Shown here piece by piece: positions 54,982-64,000 of a DNA stretch of 64,000 nucleotides. Positions within the stretch are counted from its first letter, which is position 1. Every line of letters starts with the position of its first letter. The notes under the pieces are model-generated. The model had not been told where the DNA came from. It worked only from the letters and a program-made list of their open reading frames with translations, and made no database searches. The position numbers and the translations under genes were made by a program. The DNA comes from Trichodelitschia bisporula (lineage: Eukaryota > Ascomycota > Dothideomycetes > Phaeotrichales > Phaeotrichaceae). The stretch is taken from the NCBI GenBank assembly GCA_010356995.1, contig ML996699.1:713697-777696 (forward strand), read 5' to 3'.

Positions 54982-56351
54982 TCACTTCTTGCCAAACACC
55001 CAAATGACGCCTTGCTCACGCTCAACCTTCCATCCCTTCCGAAGCTCCCTCTCCACCGCCGGGCCGACCTTAGCCCGCCCCCCGGTGCTGTGATTGCCGA
55101 GTCCAACAATGATCTTGTACGGCGAGTAGTTACCACGAGACATACCCCCGAGCCTCCGCTCCCCCAGACCCTCCCACCAAGCCTCAACCCGCTCACGGGC
55201 GAGCCGCGTAGCCTCACTGACATTGAAATCGTGCAGATCGAGCTCCGTCTTGCTCGTCTGCGCCGCAGCAAACCGCTCGCGCTCGGCCAATTCAGCCTTT
55301 TTGATCGCAGCATTGTATTCGCGCGCCTGGTTGCTGTAGTAACTGGTCGCATGCGCCATGTAGTGGTCGGACTTGCTCCTGCGGGCGTAGAGGCGCGACT
55401 TGTTGAACGCCTCGTCGCGGAGCGCCCGGATGGACTTGCTGTCCTGCCCGGGAGCCAACTGAGACGGTGCCAAACGGGGCGCCGAAGGGGATGGCGAAGG
55501 GGAGCGTGATGGGTGGCTGAGCTTGATCGCCTCGTACTCGGGTACAATAGGACCGTCCGCGTAGATGATGCTATCCAGATCTTCAGACGCAAGATCACGG
55601 CCGAGCTGGCGCGCACCATCTTGATCTTTGGTGAGGTTCACCAATGCAATCGCTTCTGGAAACTGGAGGGCTGGATTGTCTTCTGTTAATTCGATAGCCA
55701 GGCATATGACCGTATCATCGTCGAGATCTTCGACTTGGACGGCTACGAACTCGCCGACCAAGTGTGCGATGGTTTTGGACCTCGAGCGGCCGCACTGTTC
55801 ATAGAGAGATGCGATGGACTTGGCGGGGAACGCAGTGCGAGATGCGATGAAGTGGATATCCTCACCGCTCCTCTGCCACACGTTCCCGAGCTGCGTAGTC
55901 GATGTGAGGTCCGAGGACGACGAGTCCCGTGTCTGGAGGGTCGACCTCCTATTGTGCTTTTTCTTTCCCTTGCCGCGCGGACTTACGATGCCCTCAGCGA
56001 ATCCGTCAACTCCCTTGTGCGCAGCTAAGGGACCGGTGTACGCATCGTCTCCAGCGTAGCTGGTGCTACTCGGTGTGCTGCGGCTCCCAGTCTGCGTGCT
56101 GCTACCCAGTCCGGTCGGATCAAAGCCGGCCGTATCTTGACACATTGCGGCATCCTGGAAAATGCTCAATGTCTCGCGCACGAGGCGTACTTGCTCCTGC
56201 TTGGAAAGGCCTTCGTAATCAGAGAGAGTAGAGCGGATCAGCGATCCGTCCACGAATGGAAATTCCGCCTAAGTGTTGTCAGCACAACTCTCTAGCTTCC
56301 CGGTCCTGCGCGCACCTCAAATTGTTGGGCAAGGGCGTCATGGTCAACCAT
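54982..56351 (-). CDS. Smr-domain (DUF1771 + Smr) putative endonuclease
   Basis: 440 residues, related to the Cue2/N4BP2-type nucleases that cut mRNA on stalled ribosomes. Exons are 56351-56316 (MVDHDALAQQFE) and 56268-54982, with a 47-bp GTGCGC...TAG intron. A short CUE-like helical start (VDGSLIRSTLSDYEG) is followed by a disordered middle. The DUF1771 helices (EAFNKSRLYARRSKSDHYM, YYSNQAREYNAAI) precede the Smr domain. The Smr motifs are LDLHDFNVSEATRL, where the usual DLHG is DLHD, and IVGLGNHSTGGRAKV. The end WKVEREQGVIWVFGKK closes the Smr fold. The first exon is only 12 codons and is easily missed. Confidence 0.93.
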
Positions 56352-57073
56352 GCATCTTGATTTTTGGGACGAGACTGGCATCGTGGGTCATGAAGATGAA
56401 AGTGAAAGTGGCGATGATGATACGAGGGGTAGCAAAGGACATAATAATTATGTGATTTTTCCAAGAGAGAATGAATCAAAAAGGGAGCGATGTTCTGCCA
56501 GCAGGTGCTGCGATTTGCGACTGTTTGGAATGTTGATAGTGTTGTAGTGCAGAGGCGTGCGAGGTGCAGAGCACGGAACGTGGGAACCTGTGGGGGATTT
56601 TCAGGCGATCGGGCGCACTGGCCACATGGAGATCGGGTGCACCCGCGCCCAGATACCATAAACGCCGTGGAGGCCCAATGACCTTGCGAGCGTAGAGCGG
56701 GCGTCGTCATAAGCGCCGGTGGATATCTGCCGCGTTTACTAAGCGAGGCTCGGCTCCAGCTCCAGCTCCAGCTCCAGCTCCAGCTCCAGTCTCCGCTCTC
56801 ATAGCCGACATCTCTTCAATGTAGCTTAGCATTCGCTCTCAATTATGACTCTGATCGCACTTCACCTTACCTGCCACTATAGGCAAGAACGAGGGACCAA
56901 GGGCCACCCGGAAAAATGATGAGCTATGAAGCCCCGTAACTCCAGGTGCAGCTTCCCATCAAACGCAAAACACCTTCTTCCAAGTTCACCAGCAACACAC
57001 TTTACACCTTCCTACAAGTTCAACAACACCATTTACACCTTCCTCCAAGTTCGCCAACAACACACTTTCCACC
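56352..57073. other. intergenic with hexamer repeat and triplicated leader
   Basis: Contains a (GCTCCA)n run at about 56753-56789. An isolated word AAGGGCCACCCGGAAAAA (about 56899) resembles one end of the 28.7-kb inverted-repeat element. Three tandem copies of an ACACCTTCCTCCAAGTTC-like unit (about 56967-57070) lie immediately before the ATG at 57074. Confidence 0.6.
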
Positions 57074-58441
57074 ATGGACGAAAGCTCAAGCTCTCCCCCC
57101 ACCATCTCCCTCCTATTGCGCCTCCACCCCGCGCCCTCGTCCCCATCTCCCCCTCGCGAACCCCAACACCAAACTCAATACCCGCCCGACCCCACCGTCG
57201 CCGCCCGCTGCCGCTGCGGCAAGCCTGTCTCCTTCTACAGCTCCAACGACCCGGCCGTACGTCTCAAGCAGTCCGAGCAGCTCTCGGCACCCCACCCACC
57301 CTCGTGCCCCGCCGTCTCCCTCCCATGGCAGCTCCTTCCCACACCCTCCCCCCCTCGCGAATCTGAACACCAAACTCAATACCCGCCCGGCACCCCCGAC
57401 ACCGCTCGCTCCAGCTACGGCAAGCTCACCAGCGACTGGGGCTTCGACGAACCGGCTGTGTTCAGCAGGCTGACCGAAGAACTCTTGGCACCCTTGACGC
57501 CCTCGTGCCATCCTATCACCAAATAACTGCCCGACTCCACCCGCACCCACCGCTGCCGCTACGGCAAGCTCGAGAGCTTCGCCCCCGGCAGCGACCCGGC
57601 TGCTCGCCAGAGGCTGCGCGAGCAGCTCGCGGAACCCCACGCACCCTCGTACGGTCCCACCATCGAATACTTCTCCCCACCCCCCCCTCCGTTCCCTCGC
57701 GAACCTGAGCGCCAAACTCAATATCCGCCCGGCGCCCCCAGCACCGTTTGCTGCAGCTACGGCAAGCTCCTCGGCTTCGCAGGCTTCAACGACCCGGCTG
57801 TTTGCCGCAGGCTGTCTGAGCAGCTCTCGGCGCCCCACGCACCCTCGTGCGGTATCATCACCGAATACCTGCCCGGCTCTACCGTCACCAACCGCTGCTC
57901 CTGCGGCCATCTCGAGAGCTTCACCCAGGGCAACGAACCGGCTGTTCGCTGCAGGCTGTTCGAGCAGCTCGGGAGGCCCCACGCACCCTCATGCGGTCCC
58001 GTCATCGAATACTTCCCCCCAACCCCCTCTCCCTCGCCCCCCTCTCCTTCCTCTCCCCCTCGCGAACCCTAACAGCAAACTCAATACCCGCCCGACCCCG
58101 CGGTCGTCGACCGCTGCGTCTGGGGCCACCCCGTCTCCTTCAGAGCCTCCGACGACGTCGACCCGGCTGTATGCCGCCCGCATTTCGAGCAGCACTCGGC
58201 GCCCCACCCACCCTCATGCCCAGTCCGCATGGAACACAGCGACGACGAGATCCGCTTCCTACGGTCCCTGCTCACAGATCCGAAGTATGCCTCGCAGGTG
58301 ACGAACATCACTGCCGTGATCGAAATGTACCGCACCGGGTACCTGCCTGCGGCGAGCGACGCGACGGGCTCCATAGCGCTGTGGAATGTTCGGGAGGTTA
58401 CATTGAATGAGGTGACGCGCCACCCCCCGCAAGAGGTATGA
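57074..58441 (+). pseudogene. gene of about six tandem 50-60-residue Cys/Pro modules, interrupted
   Basis: I do not recognise the family. A single reading frame from the ATG at 57074 to 58441 encodes about six diverged copies of one module: TQYPP-like start, then G-K/H-(P/L)-x-S-F (CGKPVSF, YGKLESF, CGHLESF, WGHPVSF), then DPAV, EQL, and PH-x-PSC. Proline-rich PPREP linkers separate some copies. Approximate copies: 57170-57320, 57363-57520, 57530-57665, 57713-57850, 57865-57995 and 58076-58230. A unique end (MEHSDDEIRFLRSLLTD, ITAVIEMYRTGYLP) follows. The frame is kept through all modules but is broken by two nonsense codons, each one base away from a codon seen in a sister module. That suggests a recently inactivated gene, or one whose N-terminal part alone is translated (to about 57526). 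Confidence 0.65.
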
Positions 58442-59060
58442 CTTGCGGTGACTTGTCTAAGGGCAAGGTGAGGGCCTGGCTCTCTAATGACATTTGACTT
58501 TTCAAGCCCGGCGTGTACAGGACTCAACTAACAACTTCTGCCTTTGGACTCGTTAAAAATTGAACGCAGGAGCATGGGATGTTTAAGAGCCTTGTCTGTC
58601 AACAAAAGTATCAAGCACACGCAACCTACTGCCATATCAATCCTGTGCAATCACTCTTCGTATGCTTGTCTACGGGAGTACCCACCGGCCCCGTCAACAC
58701 TGTGCAGCCATATCACTGCTACCAATGGCTCAAGGGCACTTTGTGTCAGTGATGGAGGATGAAAGTCGATGGCAGAAGTTGATAGAATCAAGACGAGTGA
58801 GGAAAACAGCAACGGATCCTGTCATGTGAGCTGGCTGTGGTCGAACGTACTCGGTACTCACCGGCCGCGGCGCTCTTTCCTGGTCACTGATGCTCCTCTC
58901 TCTCGAACAGCTGCACCTGCACCCTTTCGTGGTTCAGAAGCTACGCTACCACTTGATGGGGAAGCAACTTCCCTCCGAGCTCGCTGCGCACGAGCCAGTC
59001 CCTGGGGAGATAAAAGGACGGCCTCCGCTCCAACTTCGACCAAACCTCAACATCCCACCA
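58442..59060. other. intergenic with possible TATA box
   Basis: No secure gene. A GAGATAAAAGGACGG TATA-like box lies at about 59006-59020, ahead of the duplicated region that follows. An open frame from an ATG at 58769 runs through it into that region. Confidence 0.4.
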
Positions 59061-59069
59061 TTGTCAACC

Positions 59070-60530
59070 AGCACCACTCAAGATTCGACCAAACTTCAAC
59101 ATCCATCACTCAAACTCTCTCATTCTTCCATACCAAGTTTACTACAACGTCTTCGTCTGATGCCACATTCTTTGCTACCATCGCATCCTTCCTTGCCCAA
59201 CTCTGTCAGCCCAGCATCACATCCCAAGCTTCGGTCAGACCTCAGCATCCATCAGTCAATGTCAGCCCAGCACCACACCTCAAGCTTCAATCAAACTTTA
59301 GCATTCATCATTGCCAGTCAAACGTCACGCCTCAAGTAAGTGTTTCATGTCGCCTGCTGCTGCTGTCCGGTTTGACTAACTCCACCAGGTTTCCGTCGAG
59401 GACTTATTCCCCTGGCACGTCCTTGATCAGTTCATAGCAGCCCCGAGTGCCGCCATGCCACCGCCACCCCACCGCCAAGTCGACGGGGCTATTGTGTACG
59501 ACCGCTGGGGAAACCCAGTGTCGTTCGCAATAGTCCCCGGGCAAGCCGAGGATTGAGCCGGACAACAGCCAAAATGTGGCAGAGCTTCAGGTCGCGATGA
59601 CAATACCTGAACTGGCCTGTCACCGTGATAACGTCACCATCGCGATCAAAAAGTACGGCCTCACGAAGAACGTGCGAGAGCCCTTTGCTCTATGCGAAGG
59701 GGTTATCCTCTCGCTAGAAGAAGCGATGCTGATCAACCCCATGGAACACCCCATCTGGCTTGAGGTATACTGGCATGCTCGGTTCTCTATGATGAGCTAC
59801 TTATTCTTATAGCTCCCTTAGGCGTTTCAGATGCTCCATTACGTGTACCCGCCCCACTCACTCCAACTTCAGCGCATCATCCCAAGCATCGATTATTACC
59901 CATCGCTGAGCATCTTCTCCCATCTAACCTGTATCACCTCAAGTGAGTGTTTCATATCACCTACTACTGCTGTCCGGTTGACTGACTCCACCAGGTCCCC
60001 GTCCAGAACGCCATCGATTACGACGAGCAAGAGCACCCGGTGTCCGTTTTCATCGTGCCGGGTCAGGCAGCCGTTCACCCCCATGCCGGACGCAATTGAC
60101 TACGACGAACAAGGGCAGCCGATCTCCTTCTTCATCAAGCCGGGGAGAGCAGCCGGGCAGACTGCCGCTTTGCGGCAGGCCAAGCCCTACTATGGGCAGA
60201 AGCTGGCAGATTTGCGCTTGTTCACCTTCGCTTGCGCTTCATATTCAACATGCGATCCACTTCTATACGCGTTACGTCAATTGCTTCTGTACCTGGCCTG
60301 ACTCCTGCCAGCTTTTAAAGACCAGCGAGCGAATCTCTCTGCCTGCGTGCGGCTTTACAAGTCGGTCCAAGTCCCGACTGAACCGTTCGCCGTCCGCGAC
60401 GGCGTATTCATCTCTTTGGAAGAGGCTGCCCTCACCAACCCAGCCGAGACGCCGATAAGGCTGGAGGTATACTGGCATGCTTGCTTCTTTACGATGAGCT
60501 AATGTTCTCCTAGGTCCCCGAGGCCTCGCA
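59070..60530 (+). repeat. two tandem copies of a small spliced gene segment, both degraded
   Basis: Copy 1 (about 59070-59820) and copy 2 (about 59830-60530) share the same order. First comes a Ser/His/Gln-rich stretch ending in CCTCAA. Next is an intron with nearly identical sequence in both copies (GTAAGTGTTTCAT... and GTGAGTGTTTCAT..., each ending CTCCACCAGG). Then an exon has the motif YDRWGNPVSFAIVPGQ or YDEQGQPISFFIKPG. A final part has PFALCEGVILSLEEAMLINP or PFAVRDGVFISLEEAALTNP, followed by a second co-duplicated intron (GTATACTGGCATGCT...). Neither copy gives a complete protein. The G-x-P-(V/I)-S-F motif recalls the modules at 57-58 kb. Function unknown. Confidence 0.6.
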
Positions 60531-60639
60531 GCTCGCTCAGTTCACCTACCCGCCCTATCCTCGGTTTCAAAGCTCTGCTGAGGTACATAAGCCGTCCCCA
60601 TGTTTTTTTCGCACGGCATACTCATGCGTTAGGTCTTTG

Positions 60640-61735
60640 TCCAAATGCGCCTTCCTCGACAGTGGGGCGCGAGCCTCAGCGGCATGTATGTTACGCTCCT
60701 CCGATACGGGGAGCAATCTCGCGGAGGTTACGGACTCGGACCTGAGAGCTCTGGGGCCTCCACCAGCATCCCCCCCGCGGATGTTGCGTGTGCAACATCC
60801 CGGTAACCACACCGAGATGCTACCTTGTGTCCTAGTCGAGACGCGACCTGTGGACGACAAAAACACGCCCCTCTCGGATTGGGTGCCAGAAGTGGCGGTA
60901 AAGCGCCACACGCCCGGCAGGTTTCGGCTGTCGGGCATGGCGGTCAAGGCCGCCCTTCCCAAGAGCCTTGTGCCGGGGCACGGGGCCCTGTACGTTGCGA
61001 GTTCAAAGAGCCAGGTGGGAAGAATGCTTCCAAGTCATTGATGTTTCTTGTGGCGCGTGGAGCGCGCTCTCTGCACTGGCAAGCCGGAATGAAACCCTTT
61101 CCTGGAAAATGGGAAAGTCAAAATACTGGCAGCGCTCAGTGGCAAATCGCAGCCCGCTGTTGTGCGCGCACAAATCTCTGACGTTCGGTTCTCGGAGATG
61201 GCGGTGAAACGGGTGCTCTTCAAAGGCATTACGCCAGGAAACGGAACGTTAAACACCACAGTTCCAACAACACTGCCAGTCGTCACTCCGAACACTCGAA
61301 GTCTCACGTGCATCATATCCAGCTGTTCCGGTGTGCTTCTTCTTTGCACCTGGTGGCTCCTAGACCTCAATGTCCCCTCGCGCCGTTGTACGACACCGGG
61401 AGCGACCTGACCGAAGTCATGGTGACTGAACTGGCCATCCTAGGGATCCCACCGAACGCAGAGCTGCCGCCGGTCTGGGTGGAACTAGTCGGAGGCTACG
61501 TCGAGTACTCATTCGGGGTTCTGGTGGAAACCAGGTTCACCAATTCCTAGTACGAGCCTGTGACAGAGTGGATTCTTGAGTCCGCTATCATGCGCAAGCA
61601 GCCCGTTGAGTGTCGGCCCTCTGGGACGGCGATCAAGGATGTGCTCTTCAAGGGCATGGTGCCAGAAAGCGGCTCGCTGTACGCGGGGACGTTCAAGACG
61701 AATGTGGTTCGCGCTTTACCCAGCAGCCGCTAGTT
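60640..61735 (+). pseudogene. retropepsin-like aspartic protease remnants, two to three partial copies
   Basis: Two stretches contain a DTGSNLAEV / DTGSDLTEV motif followed by a LGxPP turn, the layout of a retropepsin-type aspartic protease domain. Parts of the same module, including an (I/V)K-x2-LFKG-x2-P box, occur about three times. No reverse transcriptase, integrase or terminal repeats are seen nearby. The copies could be fossils of a retroelement or remnants of a host gene with a domesticated protease fold. The locus looks broken in several places and diverged, hence old. Whether the duplicated exons just upstream belonged to it is unclear. Confidence 0.45.
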
Positions 61736-63264
61736 TTTTTTCCTGTACTCTAGTTCAAGACCACTCTCATTTTCCGCTCCTTTTTGTATTCCATTCGACC
61801 ATATGTACCATTCTATCCTTCGCTATACTCAACTACGCCAAATCTCAGTGGTCTGACGCGCCCTCTCAACCCTCCGACACGCCGCCGGACGGATAGAGCT
61901 GCTAGGCTGAAACAATCGACTTCAGCTCATGTCTACACTGGTGGGAGCGTGTGTCGGCGAGGGTGTCGTCGAGCAAGGGTCGTGAAGTCGCTGGAGGGGA
62001 TGGAGGTGAGGTACTCGGGCAAGGTGGTGGGTGGTGGATAAGGATCTTGGGGGCGGCATTGAGAGGGGGGTGGTTGGTGTTGATGGCATAACGGGAGCAC
62101 TGGCATTACGGAAGGGGTATCGGGGTTGATACGGGATGGGTGCACACTGATGGGGATATCGAGGGAAATGTCGGTCTTGAGATCAGTGCGTTTTGCTGCT
62201 GGCCTGAAGCACCGGGCACCTTCCCTTCCGCTGTCGTTCCGCCATTTTGGAGAGGTTTCTGAGCGGATTTTCTCATTGGGGTCACCTTTTTTCATCTCCG
62301 TATTCCTGCTGATGCCCCGACTCCATCTGCTTCGGCGCTTTGTCGGACTGCGAGTGCTATGGACTGACACTGGGACTGGTTCCTGAGCTTTGAATGCATC
62401 GACGTTGATCTCGGATATCACGGGATCTGGCGCTTGAAATCCAATCACGTCCGACGCGTCCGTGGAGATGTCAACCCTGAACTGCTCAATGTCTCGGCAC
62501 AGCCAACGTAAGCACAACACCCGAAGAGCTTATGACCACGAACTCACACTCCAGCAGCTGTTGTTTTCCTCGTGGCGGAGATTTCCTAAGGGCCTTTACG
62601 TACGATGGTCATAATGTCCGTTTCCTGAGGCCTGGAATGATGACAGTTCAAGGTCTCCAATAGCACCACGGCCCCGCTTGTCTCGACCACCTTTTGACCC
62701 GAATTACTCGCCATGACCTGGAAGAATCTCACCGGTGTGGAATGCCGGGTTTGGCGCTGCGGGGCGCTTCGTGTCAGAACTGCGGCTTAGACAATGGCCC
62801 ATGACTGAAACTGGCGTTCTGGAAGGCGCCTGGCATGCAAGTCGCTCCGTGGCGTGTCCCCTCTTTGACTTTTGTCCACTGAATAAGCAGCGTATGTAAG
62901 ACGTCAGCCGCGCCCTGCCTATGCGACTGTGTACGGAGGTAGGCGGGTAGGGTGTCGTGCTCATCTCCTCCATATTTGAGATCCGCATAGCATGCTCTCC
63001 ATTGGAATGAAGATGGACATAGGCTGGACGTCGACCGTCAGCACCAGTTGATGGAGGCGACGGATGTACGCGGCGTGTCTTCAGCCTTTCCCCGGAGATC
63101 TAGGGAGTTGCGAGGATCATATAGAAGACGTGGTGGCCTTACCCCTTGAGCAACTTATAAGCTCCCATTATTCCACCTGGTACTCGAGTCCTCATCAGCT
63201 TGCTCAACATTACTTCCTCCTTCAATCGGCTCAGAAATATCCAGTCCTCGTTCCCATTGCTAAA
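61736..63264. other. gene-poor stretch before the aldehyde dehydrogenase
   Basis: No secure gene. A minus-strand frame (62520-61933, 195 residues, with DIEQFRVDISTDASDVIGF) has a protein-like Asp/Glu/Pro composition but no ATG; it could be an internal exon or a remnant. A 94-residue minus-strand ATG frame at 62988-62704 shows nothing recognisable. A CTTATAAGC box at about 63151-63160 is a likely TATA for the gene at 63265. Confidence 0.45.
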
Positions 63265-64000
63265 ATGGCTCCCGTCCCAGTTCCAGAGTACATCGAGACC
63301 CGTCTCTTCATCAATGGCGAGGCATGTCAAGCCACTTTCCATCCCCAACTCAGCTAACCATCCAGTTTGTCAACTCCTCCACCGGCAAGACCTTCGACGT
63401 CTTCTCCCCCTACGACCAGCACAAAGTAGCCACTGGTACCAACCCCTCCCCCCCCATCCATCCTCAATCTAACCCCCCCAGTCCAAGAAGCAACAGAACC
63501 GGACATCGACGCCGCCGTCTCCGCCGCCAAAGCCGCCTTCCCCGCCTGGTCTGCCCTCGCCCCCACCGCCCGCGGCACTCTCCTCCGCAAACTCGGCGAC
63601 GCCGTCGCAGCCGCCACCTCCGACCTCGCGGCCCTAGACGCCCTGGTCATGGGCCGGCCGATCAGCACGTACTTCGACGGCCCATTCGCCGCTGAGCTGC
63701 TGCACCACTACAGCGAAGCGGGCTTCGAACCGGCGGGGAAAACCAGCCTGCACACGCCCGGGACTGTGAACTTGACGCTGCGCCAGCCCGTCGGCGTTGC
63801 GGCTGCTATCATTCCGTGGAATGTGCCCATGATCATATTGGCGCATAAGGTTGGCCCGGCTTTGGCGGCGGGGTGCACGCTTGTGGTTAAGAGTAGTGAG
63901 AAGGCGCCGCTTAGTTCGCTCCGGTTTGCGCAGCTGGTGAGGGAGGTTGGGTTTCCGTCGGGTGTTGTCAATGTTGTGAGTGGGTTTGGCAGACCGGCAG
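63265..64000 (+). CDS. aldehyde dehydrogenase (3' partial)
   Basis: NAD(P)-dependent aldehyde dehydrogenase, N-terminal part only; the gene runs past the window end. Exons: 63265-63321, 63366-63435 and 63482 onward. The first intron starts with GC (GCATGT...CAG, 44 bp, branch GCTAAC); only this junction gives the family N-terminus INGE/FVNSSTGKTFDVFSPYD. The second (46 bp) is GT-AG. The cofactor-binding domain is clear: VSAAKAAFPAWSALAPTARG, RQPVGVAAAIIPWNVPM, VGPALAAGCTLVVKSSEKAP and VREVGFPSGVVNVVSGFG. The catalytic Cys and Glu lie beyond the window, so the substrate cannot be judged. Betaine aldehyde is one candidate, because choline-oxygenase-like genes lie in the same region, but they are 26 kb or more away. 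Confidence 0.94.

Noticed and set aside
57113-57982. Minus-strand 289-residue frame through the module gene
   Set aside because: It is the shadow of the repeated modules; the plus strand shows codon-level conservation of the repeated signature.
29431-64000. A choline-to-betaine gene cluster made of the Rieske-type genes and the aldehyde dehydrogenase
   Set aside because: Essential housekeeping genes and 26 kb or more separate them and neither oxygenase is complete, so linkage is not evidence of a pathway.

Overview
The window is nuclear DNA of a filamentous fungus, most likely a Pezizomycotina ascomycete. The evidence is short GT-AG introns (about 40-150 bp, most under 75 bp) with CTAAC/CTGAC-type branch points, CT-rich leaders with TATA boxes, and a gene set that includes a fungal Med13, Scp160, Enp2, an Rsm1-type C3HC finger protein and a tRNA-Ser(AGA). 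I cannot name the species.

Layout. 0-6.5 kb: the 3' part of a GH13 alpha-amylase-family gene, then a large coiled-coil protein. 6.5-9.6 kb: a CT-rich spacer and a doubtful coding stretch. 9.6-22.8 kb: dense housekeeping genes, namely a Gfo/Idh/MocA oxidoreductase, tRNA-Ser, a SNF2 helicase diverging from an Rsm1/NIPA-type protein, and an IBtk-like ankyrin/RCC1/BTB protein. 22.8-28.6 kb: a fungal protein of unknown function, a long empty stretch and a small membrane protein. 29.4-41.4 kb: an accessory region. 41.7-56.4 kb: a second housekeeping block with Enp2/NOL10, Med13, Scp160/vigilin and an Smr-domain nuclease. 56.9-62 kb: a second accessory region of tandem protein modules, duplicated exons and retropepsin-like remnants. 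63.3 kb to the end: the 5' part of an aldehyde dehydrogenase.

The accessory region at 29.4-41.4 kb is the most interesting part. It holds nine members of a small-protein family, seven intact or nearly so. Each has an N-terminal CxH followed 28-35 residues later by CxxC (in the most decayed copy the second Cys of CxxC is lost). Several end in acidic/histidine pentapeptide repeats and a CGTETKK-like tail. At least six members carry the same co-duplicated TATA promoter block, and most share a 3' block.

Two Rieske-oxygenase-like genes lie in or beside this array and are complementary. The one at 29.4-30.8 kb keeps the [2Fe-2S] Rieske ligands but has lost the mononuclear iron site. The one at 36.1-37.3 kb keeps the iron site but has lost the Rieske ligands. 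Both read through in frame when spliced. They may be two divergent paralogues, or conceivably a split electron-transfer/oxygenase pair; the sequence alone cannot decide. Small inverted-repeat elements flank the first gene, and inverted copies of the small-protein family flank the second.
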